From Streptomyces sp. CB02923 (lineage in GTDB: Bacteria; Actinomycetota; Actinomycetes; Streptomycetales; Streptomycetaceae), in the NCBI RefSeq assembly GCF_001905005.1, contig NZ_LWKZ01000012.1, positions 1 through 64,000 on the forward strand: a DNA stretch of 64,000 nt, written 5' to 3'. Under the pieces are notes generated by a model, which saw nothing but the letters and a program-made list of their open reading frames with translations, was not told the DNA's origin and searched no databases. This document shows, in pieces, positions 39,613 through 47,583 of the stretch. The stretch's first letter is position 1. Every line of letters begins with the position of its first letter. The position numbers were made by a program, and so were the translations under genes.

Positions 39613-42014
39613 GCGACGCCGACAGCCCCGACCGTCCCGACCGGCGCCTCGGCCCCGAGGACACCCAGCCGCTGCGTGTGGTGCGGCCGCAGGCCCAGCA
39701 GCGGTGGGAGCCGCTGCCCCAGGGCAACGAGTACGAGTCGGAGGCCACCGCCTTCGTCCAGCTCCCGGAGGGCTTCACCAGCGGCCCCTACCCGGGCGGT
39801 TACGGCTACCAGGGCTACCCGGACGCGTACGGCACCGGCGCGCCGGACAGCCACGGCGCCGGGCCCGGCGCCGACCACGGCGGATACGCCGCCGACCCGC
39901 TCGCCGCGCCCGGCCACGGCTACACCCCGCCGTCCTCCTTCGCGCCGCCCACCCCGAGTGCGACGACCGACCCGTCGGCCACCGGGCAGTGGACGATGCC
40001 GTTCGCGGACGGCCCGGCCGCCGACCTCGCCGCGCACGGAATGCCGGACGCCGGCCCGCACGCCGGCGCACCGGGAGGCCACTACGCCGAAGGACCGGAC
40101 AACGCGTCGCAGGCACTCTGGCCCGCGGCGGGCACGGACGGGTCCAGCGGCACCACCGGCCAGTGGGCGATCCCGACCGCACCGGACGAGGTGCTGGAGG
40201 AATCCGGCGAATACCTGCTCGGCGACGACCGTACGCACCCGGCCTCCGGGTACGGCAACGCGTACGGCCACTTCGACCACGGGCACGGCCACGGACACGC
40301 CCCGGCGGACCCGGCGGCGACCGGGCAGTGGAACTTCACCACCGACCAGCACACGGGCACCGGCCACCTGCCGTACGACCAGCAGCCGCACCGGCCCGCC
40401 GACCAGGTGACGCCCGGCTACGACCCCGGCCACGGCGTGCCCCCGGCCGGCGAGACCCAGGGCGGCACGCTGGGCGGCGGCGCGGGCAACTGGTCGCTGC
40501 CCGCCGACGCGCTGGCGCAGTGGCCGCCGCGCGCCGAACCGTATGACGAGCCCCGCACGGAGCCGCAGGACGAGGCACGGGCGCACGGAGAGGCGCAGGC
40601 GCTCGGCGAGGCGCCGGTGCAGGACGAGGTGCCGGTACGCGACGAGGCGCCGGTGCACGGTGACGCGTCGCCGCTCCAGGACGCGGAACCGGCGGCCGAG
40701 CCGGTCGCCGATGCGCCGGTCGCCGATGTGCCGGTCTCCGGTGAGCCGGTCGCCGACGCGCCGGCCGCCACCGGCCCGGCTGACGCCGACGCTGCCGGAC
40801 CGGCCGTGGACGTCCCCGATCCGGCCGAGGCCGCTACCGGACCGACCGTGGACGAGGCCGGGCCGCACGCCGTCGGAGCAGGTACGGACGAGGCGGTCAC
40901 CGCCGAGCCCGACGCCGCCCCGGAAGCCGACGTCCATGACGCCCATGACGTCACGGCGGCCACGCCCCCGGCCGACGCACAGCCCACCGCGTCCGAGGCC
41001 TCCGAGGAGCCCGGGACCGGCACTCCGCCCGCCCCGGCCGAGGAGGGGGAGCAGGCCCCCGCCGACGCCGTGACGGACGCCCCCGCGCCCCCGGCCGAGC
41101 CCACCGCGCCCGTCATGCTCGCGGAGCCCGTACCCGCCCCGGAGCCCGCGGCAGCGGACCCCGCCGCGGCCGAAGAGCCCCCCGCGGCACCGGAATCGGA
41201 AGCGGCACCGGCAGCGGCACCGGCTCCGGTGGAGGAACCGACCCCGGAGCCGTCCCCGGAATCGACCCCGGAGCCGACCCCGCCCGCGACCCCGTCCCCA
41301 GCGCCCGACACAGCGGAAGCCCCCGCCCCCGACGCAGCTCTCACCCCCGACCCCCACGACGAACACCCGCACACCTCCTACGTGCTGACCGTCAACGGCA
41401 CCGACCGCCCCGTCACCGAGGCCTGGATCGGCGAGTCGCTGCTGTACGTACTGCGTGAGCGGCTGGGCCTCGCCGGGGCCAAGGACGGCTGTTCGCAGGG
41501 CGAGTGCGGGGCCTGTTCCGTCCAGGTCGACGGACGGCTCGTGGCGTCGTGCCTGGTGCCCGCCGCGACCACGGCGGGCAGCGAGATCCGTACGGTCGAG
41601 GGCCTGGCGCAGAACGGCGCGCCCTCCGACGTGCAGTGCGCCCTGGCCGAATCGGGCGCCGTCCAGTGCGGCTTCTGCATCCCCGGCATGGCGATGACCG
41701 TCCACGACCTGCTGGAGGGCAACCACGCCCCCACCGAGCTGGAGGCCCGGCAGGCTCTGTGCGGCAACCTCTGCCGCTGCTCGGGCTACCGGGGCGTGCT
41801 CGACGCGGTCAACGAGGTCGTACGCGGCCGGGCCGACGCCGCGGCGGCCGCCGAAGAGGCCGCCGCCTCCGCCCCCGCGGAGTCCGGCACCCCCCGCATC
41901 CCCCACCAGGCCGGCCCCGCCGACCCGCAGGGCCCCGCTCCCCACGGCCACCACCCCCACGGGCCGCACCCCCACGGCCCGGGCGCAGATCCGCAGTCCG
42001 GAGGCTCCGCATGA
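39609..42014 (+). CDS. Xanthine dehydrogenase family 2Fe-2S subunit with giant disordered N-terminal extension
   Basis: An 801-aa protein in which only the last about 210 residues form the expected subunit. These comprise a plant-type ferredoxin domain (GCSQGECGACSVQVDGRLVASC) and an all-helical 2Fe-2S domain (QCGFCIPGMAM...CGNLCRCSGY). The first about 590 residues are Pro/Ala/Gly/Glu-rich low complexity. They include three TGQW motifs (near 125, 183, 238), His/Gly runs, and a long Ala-Pro-Glu-Val repeat block. The C-terminal tail is His/Pro/Gly-rich. It is frame-consistent from GTG 39609, which overlaps the FAD subunit stop, so the extension is real and not a fused upstream gene. Confidence 0.88.
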   Translation: MSDADSPDRPDRRLGPEDTQPLRVVRPQAQQRWEPLPQGNEYESEATAFVQLPEGFTSGPYPGGYGYQGYPDAYGTGAPDSHGAGPGADHGGYAADPLAAPGHGYTPPSSFAPPTPSATTDPSATGQWTMPFADGPAADLAAHGMPDAGPHAGAPGGHYAEGPDNASQALWPAAGTDGSSGTTGQWAIPTAPDEVLEESGEYLLGDDRTHPASGYGNAYGHFDHGHGHGHAPADPAATGQWNFTTDQHTGTGHLPYDQQPHRPADQVTPGYDPGHGVPPAGETQGGTLGGGAGNWSLPADALAQWPPRAEPYDEPRTEPQDEARAHGEAQALGEAPVQDEVPVRDEAPVHGDASPLQDAEPAAEPVADAPVADVPVSGEPVADAPAATGPADADAAGPAVDVPDPAEAATGPTVDEAGPHAVGAGTDEAVTAEPDAAPEADVHDAHDVTAATPPADAQPTASEASEEPGTGTPPAPAEEGEQAPADAVTDAPAPPAEPTAPVMLAEPVPAPEPAAADPAAAEEPPAAPESEAAPAAAPAPVEEPTPEPSPESTPEPTPPATPSPAPDTAEAPAPDAALTPDPHDEHPHTSYVLTVNGTDRPVTEAWIGESLLYVLRERLGLAGAKDGCSQGECGACSVQVDGRLVASCLVPAATTAGSEIRTVEGLAQNGAPSDVQCALAESGAVQCGFCIPGMAMTVHDLLEGNHAPTELEARQALCGNLCRCSGYRGVLDAVNEVVRGRADAAAAAEEAAASAPAESGTPRIPHQAGPADPQGPAPHGHHPHGPHPHGPGADPQSGGSA

Positions 42015-44335
42015 CCGGCACACCCGAGGGCGCCGTCACCGCGGCCCCTGCCGCGGGCGACCGTTCCGACGGGCCCGCCGAACAGCCGCCGCACGGCCTC
42101 GGCGTGTCCCTCCCGTCGGCGGACGCGCCCGCCAAGACCGAGGGCGTCTTCCCGTACGCCTCCGACCTGTGGGCCGAGGGCCTCCTGTGGGCCGCGATCC
42201 TGCGCTCCCCGTACCCGAGCGCCCGCATCCTCTCCATCGACACCAAGCAGGCCGTGGAGATGCCGGGCGTACGGGCCGTCGTCACACACGCGGACGTGCC
42301 GGGCGACGCCGGGCACGGCCGGGGCACGCCCGACCGCCCGGTGTTCGCCCACGACACGGTCCGCCACCACGGCGAGCCGATCGCCGCCGTCGCCGCCGAC
42401 CACCCCGACACGGCCCGGCTGGCCGCGGCCGCCATCGAGGTCGAGTACGAGGTCCTGGAGCCGGTCACCGACCCGCAACTGGCCTTCGAGGCCGAGCCGC
42501 TGCACCCGGACGGCAACCTGATCCGGCACATCCCGCTGCACTTCGGCGACCCGGAGGTGGTGGGCGAGACCATCGTCGAGGGCCTGTACCGCATCGGGCG
42601 CCAGGACCCGGCGCCGATCGGCGCCGAGGCCGGGCTCGCGGTGCCGCGCCCGGACGGCGGCGTGGAGATCTACACCGCCTCCACCGACCCGCACACCGAC
42701 CGCGACCTGGCCGCCGCCTGCTTCGGGCTGGAACCGGAGCGGGTCCGCGTCGTCGTCACCGGAGTGCCCGGCGCCACCGCGGACCGCGAGGACCCGGGCA
42801 TGCAGCTCTCCCTCGGACTGCTCGCACTGCGCACCGGCTGCCCGGTCAAGCTGGCCGCCACCCGCGAGGAGTCCTTCCTCGGCCACGCCCACCGCCACCC
42901 CACCCTGCTGCGCTACCGCCACCACGCGGACGCCGACGGCAAGCTGGTCAAGGTCGAGGCGCAGATCCTGATGGACGCGGGCGCGTACGCGGACACCTCC
43001 GCCGAAGCGCTCGCCGCCGCCGTGTCGTTCGCCTGCGGCCCGTACGTCGTCCCGCACGCCTTCATCGAGGGCTGGGCGGTCCGGACGAACAACCCGCCGT
43101 CCGGGCACCTGCGCGGCGAGGGCGCGATGCAGGTGTGCGCCGCGTACGAGGGCCAGATGGACAAGCTGGCCGCCAAGCTGGGCATGGACCCGGCCGAACT
43201 GCGGCTGCGCAACGTCATGGCCACCGGCGACCTGCTGCCCACCGGCCAGACCGTCACCTGCCCGGCACCGGTCGCCGAACTGCTGCGCGCCGTCAAGGAC
43301 GAGCCGCTGCCCGAACTCCCCAAGGACACCCCCGAGGAGGACTGGCTGCTGCCCGGCGGCCTGGAGGGCGCCGGCGAGCCGTCCGCGGTACGCCGCGGCG
43401 TCGGCTACGCGCTCGGCATGGTCCACATGCTCGGCGCGGAGGGCGCCGACGAGGTGTCCACCGCCACGGTCAAGGTCAGCGGCTCGGTCGCCACCGTGCT
43501 GTGCGCCGCCGTGGAGACCGGCTCCGGCTTCTCGACGCTCGCGCGCCAGATCGTCCAGGAGACCCTGGGCATCGACGAGGTGCACGTGGCGGGCGTCGAC
43601 ACCGACCAGCCGCCCGCCGGGCGCGCCTGCCACGGCCGCCACACCTGGGTCTCCGGCGGCGCCGTCGAACGCGCCGCCAAGATGGTGCGTACGCAACTCC
43701 TCCAGCCGCTCGCCCACAAGTTCGGCATGTCCACCGAACTCCTCCAGATCGACGACGGCAAGATCACGTCGTACGACGGCGTGCTCAGCACCACCGTCGC
43801 CGAAGCCCTGGACGGCAAGGAACTCTGGGCCACCGCCCAGTGCCGCCCGCACCCCACCGAGCCCCTCGACGAGAGCGGCCAGGGCGACGCCTTCGTCGGC
43901 CTCGCCTTCTGCGCGATCCGCTGCGTCGCGGACGTCGACATCGAACTCGGCACCATCCGCGTCGTCGAAATGACCGTCGCCCAGGACGTCGGCCGCGTCC
44001 TCAACCCGCGCCAGCTCCGCGCCCGCATCGAGGCCGGTGTCACGCAGGGCCTCGGCGCGGCCCTGATGGAGAACCTGCGCACCACCCGCGGCCAGATCCG
44101 CCACCCCGACCTGACCGGCTACGCGATGCCCACGGCCCTCGACGCCCCCGACATCCGCATCGTCAAACTCGTCGAGGAACGCGACGTAGTGGCCCCCTTC
44201 GGCGCCAAACCCGCCAGCGCCGTCCCGGTCGTCACCTCCCCGGCCGCCGTAGCCTCCGCCGTACGCGCCGCCACCGGCCGCCCGATAGGCCGCCTCCCGA
44301 TCCGGCCGCAGGCGGCGGTGGCGCAGCAGCAGTAG
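42011..44335 (+). CDS. Xanthine dehydrogenase family, molybdenum-binding subunit
   Basis: The 774-aa catalytic subunit binds the molybdopterin cytosine or guanine dinucleotide cofactor. An N-terminal aldehyde oxidase a/b hammerhead domain (GVSLPSADAPAKTEGVFPYASDLWAEGLLWAAILRSPYPSARI) precedes the Mo-binding domains. Those show GHLRGEGAMQVCAAYEGQMD, PAGRACHGRHTWVSGGAVERAAKM, VVEMTVAQDVGRVLNPRQLRARIEAGVTQGLGAALME, and a C-terminal KPASAVPVVTSPAAVASAVRAATGR in place of the usual GxGE motif. GGAGGC precedes the ATG, which overlaps the previous stop. The substrate (purine or other heterocycle) is not determined by sequence. Confidence 0.9.
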   Translation: MTGTPEGAVTAAPAAGDRSDGPAEQPPHGLGVSLPSADAPAKTEGVFPYASDLWAEGLLWAAILRSPYPSARILSIDTKQAVEMPGVRAVVTHADVPGDAGHGRGTPDRPVFAHDTVRHHGEPIAAVAADHPDTARLAAAAIEVEYEVLEPVTDPQLAFEAEPLHPDGNLIRHIPLHFGDPEVVGETIVEGLYRIGRQDPAPIGAEAGLAVPRPDGGVEIYTASTDPHTDRDLAAACFGLEPERVRVVVTGVPGATADREDPGMQLSLGLLALRTGCPVKLAATREESFLGHAHRHPTLLRYRHHADADGKLVKVEAQILMDAGAYADTSAEALAAAVSFACGPYVVPHAFIEGWAVRTNNPPSGHLRGEGAMQVCAAYEGQMDKLAAKLGMDPAELRLRNVMATGDLLPTGQTVTCPAPVAELLRAVKDEPLPELPKDTPEEDWLLPGGLEGAGEPSAVRRGVGYALGMVHMLGAEGADEVSTATVKVSGSVATVLCAAVETGSGFSTLARQIVQETLGIDEVHVAGVDTDQPPAGRACHGRHTWVSGGAVERAAKMVRTQLLQPLAHKFGMSTELLQIDDGKITSYDGVLSTTVAEALDGKELWATAQCRPHPTEPLDESGQGDAFVGLAFCAIRCVADVDIELGTIRVVEMTVAQDVGRVLNPRQLRARIEAGVTQGLGAALMENLRTTRGQIRHPDLTGYAMPTALDAPDIRIVKLVEERDVVAPFGAKPASAVPVVTSPAAVASAVRAATGRPIGRLPIRPQAAVAQQQ

Positions 44336-44356
44336 CGGCCCGGTACGCATGTGGGG

Positions 44357-44386
44357 GCGGTTCCGTACACGTACGTACGGGACCGC
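44357..44386. terminator. Hairpin terminator between converging genes
   Basis: GCGGTTCCGTAC (44357-44368) pairs with 44375-44386 (one T-G pair) between the dehydrogenase operon and the NUDIX gene. Confidence 0.75.
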
Positions 44387-44405
44387 TCCGCAGTTCTGTC
44401 CCGCT

Positions 44406-44900
44406 TCAGAGGATCTGCGGTTCGGAAGAGTTCAGTCCGTGATCGATCCGTGTGCGGATGGCCGGGTGGATTTCGTAGTCGTCCAAGTGCTTCGGGTCCA
44501 CCCACCGGACTTCGGTGGCTTCGGACGGCTCCGGGCGGGCCTCTCCGCCGATCAGGCGGGCACGAAGGCATACGTTGACCGGCTGGCGTACTTCGTCGAC
44601 GCGGTCTCCGTGCATATAGACGATCACGTGGTCGGGGGAGGAGAAGACTCCTACCAGTCCGATGACCTCGACCTGGTACCCGGTCTCTTCATGGCATTCG
44701 CGCACTCCGGTCCGACCGACCGACTCTCCCTTCTTCACGCCTCCGGTGGGGATCGTCCAAAGGTCATTGTCCGCGCGCTTGAGAAGCAGGAGGCGCCCTT
44801 GGTCATCGCGGACGAACACGGACGCGGACGGTTTGCGGCTCGTCGGTTCCGGCGCTTCGGGGTCTTGCCAGTAATCGATCCTGCGCGTCTTCCTGGTCAT
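44406..44900 (-). CDS. NUDIX hydrolase
   Basis: The 164-aa pyrophosphohydrolase has a full NUDIX box, GGVKKGESVGRTGVRECHEETGYQV (Gx5Ex7REx2EExG). The N-terminal segment SASVFVRDDQGRLLLLKRADNDLWTIP is the typical beta-strand region before the box. The likely substrate is a nucleoside diphosphate linked to another moiety, not further predictable. The ATG overlaps the stop of the HTH gene (ATGA) and GGAG lies 8 bases upstream, so both are made from one transcript. GC content is lower than in flanking genes. Confidence 0.92.
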   Translation of the reverse strand: MTRKTRRIDYWQDPEAPEPTSRKPSASVFVRDDQGRLLLLKRADNDLWTIPTGGVKKGESVGRTGVRECHEETGYQVEVIGLVGVFSSPDHVIVYMHGDRVDEVRQPVNVCLRARLIGGEARPEPSEATEVRWVDPKHLDDYEIHPAIRTRIDHGLNSSEPQIL

Positions 44901-45637
44901 CGGGACTCCAACGTGTCTTCGGCGGGGCGAGCGGAAGCCCATACCCTTTCGTACGACTCCACGTAGGTGCTGAAGTAGGAACCGTCTATCCGGCGCAGGT
45001 GCATGACGGGAGTGAAAGCCGCCAGTACTCCGTACGCGTGTACATTCACGATCATCTCGTCATCGAACCGGTAGATCGAGTTGTACAACGGCGTATCGTG
45101 CAGCCGGATTTGTACCGTGTCAGGAGCGAGCTGGCCGTAGTAGTTCAGAACGGAACTGACTCTTCCCGATACTCCACCCCCGATACGGTATTCGCGATCC
45201 CTCGAAGCCAGTTGGGCACCTGTCGGATCTCCCAGGAGAATCCGGACACATGCTCCGTCCCTGGCCTTGTCGGCCAGCGTGGGCAGCCAGTCGGGGTGTT
45301 CCTCGGTGAGGAAGAGGCCGGCAAAAGCCAAGAGGTCGATTTCTCGTTCGGAACCCCGCAGTAACTCCATCCACAGGTGCTGTGGAACGTCACTTCGGCG
45401 TGGGTAGGTCGCAACCATCTCCGCACCCGCCAAGGAGGACCCGTTGGCAGCTTCGGGCCATAGATATGACTCGTCTTCCTGAAGGACGGCGGCCACGCGG
45501 TAGCGAGTGCGGGGGTAAGGGACCTTGCCGCTGAGCCATCGCTCCACGGTTTTGGTCGATACCTCCGACGCATCGGCGAGAGAAGCGATGTCGAGTCCAG
45601 CTCGGTGCATGGCACGGCGGAGCCGTTCGTTGACCAT
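44897..45637 (-). CDS. HTH (XRE-like) regulator with C-terminal DUF5919 domain
   Basis: The 246-aa protein has an N-terminal helix-turn-helix at residues about 1-60 (MVNERLRRAMHRAGLDIASLADASEVSTKTVERWLSGKVPYPRTRYRVAAVL). The C-terminal domain (LLRGSEREIDLLAFAGLFLTEEHPDWLPTLADKARDGACVRILLGDP...) resembles DUF5919 and recalls the phospholipase-D-like fold. Its ligand is unknown. The -10 TATGCT lies 6 bases before the ATG (leaderless). It forms an operon with the NUDIX hydrolase; this pair recurs in streptomycetes. Lower-GC codon use suggests horizontal transfer. Confidence 0.85.
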   Translation of the reverse strand: MVNERLRRAMHRAGLDIASLADASEVSTKTVERWLSGKVPYPRTRYRVAAVLQEDESYLWPEAANGSSLAGAEMVATYPRRSDVPQHLWMELLRGSEREIDLLAFAGLFLTEEHPDWLPTLADKARDGACVRILLGDPTGAQLASRDREYRIGGGVSGRVSSVLNYYGQLAPDTVQIRLHDTPLYNSIYRFDDEMIVNVHAYGVLAAFTPVMHLRRIDGSYFSTYVESYERVWASARPAEDTLESR

Positions 45638-45643
45638 CTCAAC

Positions 45644-45649
45644 AGCATA
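45644..45649 (-). promoter_or_regulatory. -10 element of the HTH-NUDIX operon
   Basis: TATGCT on the minus strand is followed by GTTGAG and the ATG at 45637. Confidence 0.5.
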
Positions 45650-45852
45650 GGCACCCGGGACTACTTGGCGTACTGAAGATGTCCGAAGATGTCTGGCAGT
45701 GTCGATGTGCTGTCTCGCCGCCACCGCGAGCATGGGCCAGGTTCGCCCCCGCGACCGCACTGAACGGACCGAGGGCATGGCTCAATCTGAGAGAGCAGGT
45801 TCGACATGCAAGACGCTACCTGTACACCCACTCCCGCATCTGGGGGCGCTGC

Positions 45853-46050
45853 GTGACAACGTATCGCTGCGACGTCTGGGTGTTCGATCGGAGCAACGGT
45901 CGTGTTGGCAAAGTGCTTCAGGAGACCGGCGGCCGAGTACTGCTTGTGGACCCGGAAGGCAACGGCTGGGTGACGCAGGCTTGCGGACTCCGGCTGGCAT
46001 CCGAGGTCGAACGCGGATTGGCTGTCCTCGGGAACACGGCGCAGGGGTGA
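45853..46050 (+). CDS. Small hypothetical protein (65 aa)
   Basis: VTTYRCDVWVFDRSNGRVGKVLQETGGRVLLVDPEGNGWVTQACGLRLASEVERGLAVLG looks like a compact beta-rich domain of the kind found beside HTH and DUF397-type genes in streptomycetes. The GTG at 45853 is preceded by GGGGGC. A longer in-frame extension from 45679 runs through the regulator's promoter region and is less likely. Function unknown. It overlaps nothing, and the next small gene follows 5 bases later. Confidence 0.6.
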   Translation: MTTYRCDVWVFDRSNGRVGKVLQETGGRVLLVDPEGNGWVTQACGLRLASEVERGLAVLGNTAQG

Positions 46051-46055
46051 TCCCC

Positions 46056-46313
46056 ATGACGCCAGGCGGATACCTCACCCCACCCGTCCACCTCTCGGAA
46101 CCGTTCGAACTGGACCCGTCGCCCGTTGCAGGCTGCTCCGTGTGCCAGGAGAAAGCTGAAGAGCGTAGGCAGGCCCTCGACGCGGGATTCGTGGCCGTAG
46201 CGGCTTGCGCTGCGATCGAGATCGGGCACCACCCGAGACACCGAGTGAAGTCGCTAGGTGAGCCCTTGCGGGAGGCGGCGGCCGGAGTCGATACCGGAAA
46301 GCCTCATATGTAG
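46056..46313 (+). CDS. Small hypothetical protein (85 aa)
   Basis: MTPGGYLTPPVHLSEPFELDPSPVAGCSVCQEKAEERRQALDAGFVAVAACAAIEIGHHPRHRVKS contains one CxxC pair and a helical middle. GCAGGGGTGATCCCC precedes the ATG. It is probably co-transcribed with the preceding 65-aa gene and ends just before a strong terminator. Function unknown. A GTG nine bases earlier is an alternative start. Confidence 0.6.
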   Translation: MTPGGYLTPPVHLSEPFELDPSPVAGCSVCQEKAEERRQALDAGFVAVAACAAIEIGHHPRHRVKSLGEPLREAAAGVDTGKPHM

Positions 46314-46326
46314 CCCCCACACGTAC

Positions 46327-46362
46327 GAGAAGGCGGTCCCAGTCAGATGGGACCGCCTTCTC
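46327..46362. terminator. Strong hairpin terminator between the small genes and tRNA-Cys
   Basis: A perfect 15-bp stem (46327-46341 with 46348-46362), loop GTCAGA, can act for both the plus-strand genes and the minus-strand tRNA. Confidence 0.85.
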
Positions 46363-46369
46363 ACGCGCG

Positions 46370-46444
46370 TGGAGGCCGTGATCGGAATCGAACCGACGTA
46401 ACCGGATTTGCAGTCCGGTCCCTCAACCACTCGGGCACACGGCC
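46370..46444 (-). tRNA. tRNA-Cys (GCA)
   Basis: Minus-strand cloverleaf: acceptor GGCCGTG/CACGGCC, anticodon stem-loop CCGGA-CTGCAAA-TCCGG with anticodon GCA. The T-arm is CGGTTCGATTCCG, discriminator is U (the Cys identity base), and CCA is encoded at the 3' end (46372-46370). The 3' end faces the lower-GC HTH-NUDIX segment. Confidence 0.95.
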
Positions 46445-46577
46445 GGGATGGAGCGATGCATTGAGGTTAGGCCGGGGGGCCGGGGGAGGGGCAAGGGTTC
46501 CGGCGGGATGCCATGAGGTTGCAACGTGGTGTTCATGCGTCCGGTTTGCCGGGGGTTCTCAGGGGGCGCGGGGGTGG

Positions 46578-47441
46578 TCAGGCGGCTCGTAGGAATTCTT
46601 CCACCACCTGGCTGAACAGGGACGGTTCGTCGACCCAGGGGTAGTGGCCCGTCTCGTGGAGGTGGTGTGTCCGGCCTTCGGGGAAGGACTCGGCGACCAG
46701 TTCGCCTGCCCGTACGCCTGTCACGGCGTCCCGGTCGCCGGTCACGACCAGGACGGGGCACGGCACCTCGCGCAGGCCCGCCAGGAGTGTCTGCCGGGCC
46801 GGTTCGTCCACGCCCTGCCAGAAACCGGCCCGCGGGACGGGGTTCAACTGGTCGGCCTCGGCGGCCGCGTGGGCGCGCTGGGGTGCCTCCCAGCGGCCGT
46901 ACGCGAGCGGGGCCGCGCTCAGGAGCAGGGAGCGTGCCTCCGTCAGGTCGGACGTCTCCGCCAGGCGCTGTAGCGCCGCCGACGCCTCCGGCCACCACGG
47001 CTCGTCCGCGCGCGATGCGAAGATCTCCGGTGCGTCGTCGGGGAGTTCCCCCTGGACGCGCGAGCCGGGGCAGACCAGGACCAGCCGGGTCAGGCGGTCC
47101 GGGTATGCCGCCGCGTAGGCCTGCGCGGTCGCCGCCCCCGCGTCGTGCGCGAGCAGCGCGAAGCGTTCCAGGCCCAGGTGGGTGCGGAGTGCCTCCAGGT
47201 CCTCGGCCAGGTGCGGGTACGCGTAGCGGGACGGGTCGGCGGCGGCCGGGGAGGCGCCCGTGCCGCGGCTGTCCGGGATCACCAGGTGCCGTTGCTCCGA
47301 CAGGCCGCCCAGATCACCCAGGTACGCGGCGTCCCGTCCCGGGCCGCCCGCCAGGCACACCAGAGGCGGAACCCCGGGCCCGTTCGGGCCGAGTACGCGG
47401 TAGTGCAGTTCGGCGTCGTCGTAGCTGGTGAAGTGCGGCAT
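46578..47441 (-). CDS. Alpha/beta hydrolase with Asp at the nucleophile position
   Basis: The 287-aa alpha/beta-hydrolase fold protein has oxyanion motif CLAGGPGRDAAYL, the strand/turn VIPDSRGTGAS and nucleophile elbow LLAHDAGAATA. Acid candidates are Asp236 and Asp238 (VTGDRDAVTG), and the catalytic His is H266 in ETGHYPWVDEP. The N-terminal half resembles proline iminopeptidases, but the elbow reads HDAGA. Asp100 therefore replaces Ser, as in haloalkane dehalogenases and epoxide hydrolases. The reaction is thus uncertain. The ATG at 47441 is preceded only by CAAGCT, a possible leaderless -10. Confidence 0.87.
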   Translation of the reverse strand: MPHFTSYDDAELHYRVLGPNGPGVPPLVCLAGGPGRDAAYLGDLGGLSEQRHLVIPDSRGTGASPAAADPSRYAYPHLAEDLEALRTHLGLERFALLAHDAGAATAQAYAAAYPDRLTRLVLVCPGSRVQGELPDDAPEIFASRADEPWWPEASAALQRLAETSDLTEARSLLLSAAPLAYGRWEAPQRAHAAAEADQLNPVPRAGFWQGVDEPARQTLLAGLREVPCPVLVVTGDRDAVTGVRAGELVAESFPEGRTHHLHETGHYPWVDEPSLFSQVVEEFLRAA

Positions 47442-47571
47442 GGGGCCAGCTTGCCGTACGGGCGCGGGGAGGATGAGGGGGAGGTCGGGGGCGGACGCGG
47501 CCCGGCGCCCTAGTTCCATCGGCGGAGAAGATCCCCGTCTCGCGACAGGGGTGCACGGCCAGGACGCCTCT

Positions 47572-47577
47572 TACGCT
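47572..47577 (+). promoter_or_regulatory. -10 element of a leaderless MFS promoter
   Basis: TACGCT is separated by 6 bases from the ATG at 47584. Confidence 0.45.
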
Positions 47578-47583
47578 GACCGC

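Noticed and set aside
39471..42023. An 850-codon minus-strand frame across the 2Fe-2S subunit
   Set aside because: It mirrors the low-complexity coding strand (Gly/Arg/Val runs) and has no ribosome binding site or domain.
46370..46444. tRNA-Cys as the attachment site of an integrated element
   Set aside because: No second copy of the tRNA 3' end and no integrase were found within the window; only the composition shift supports it.
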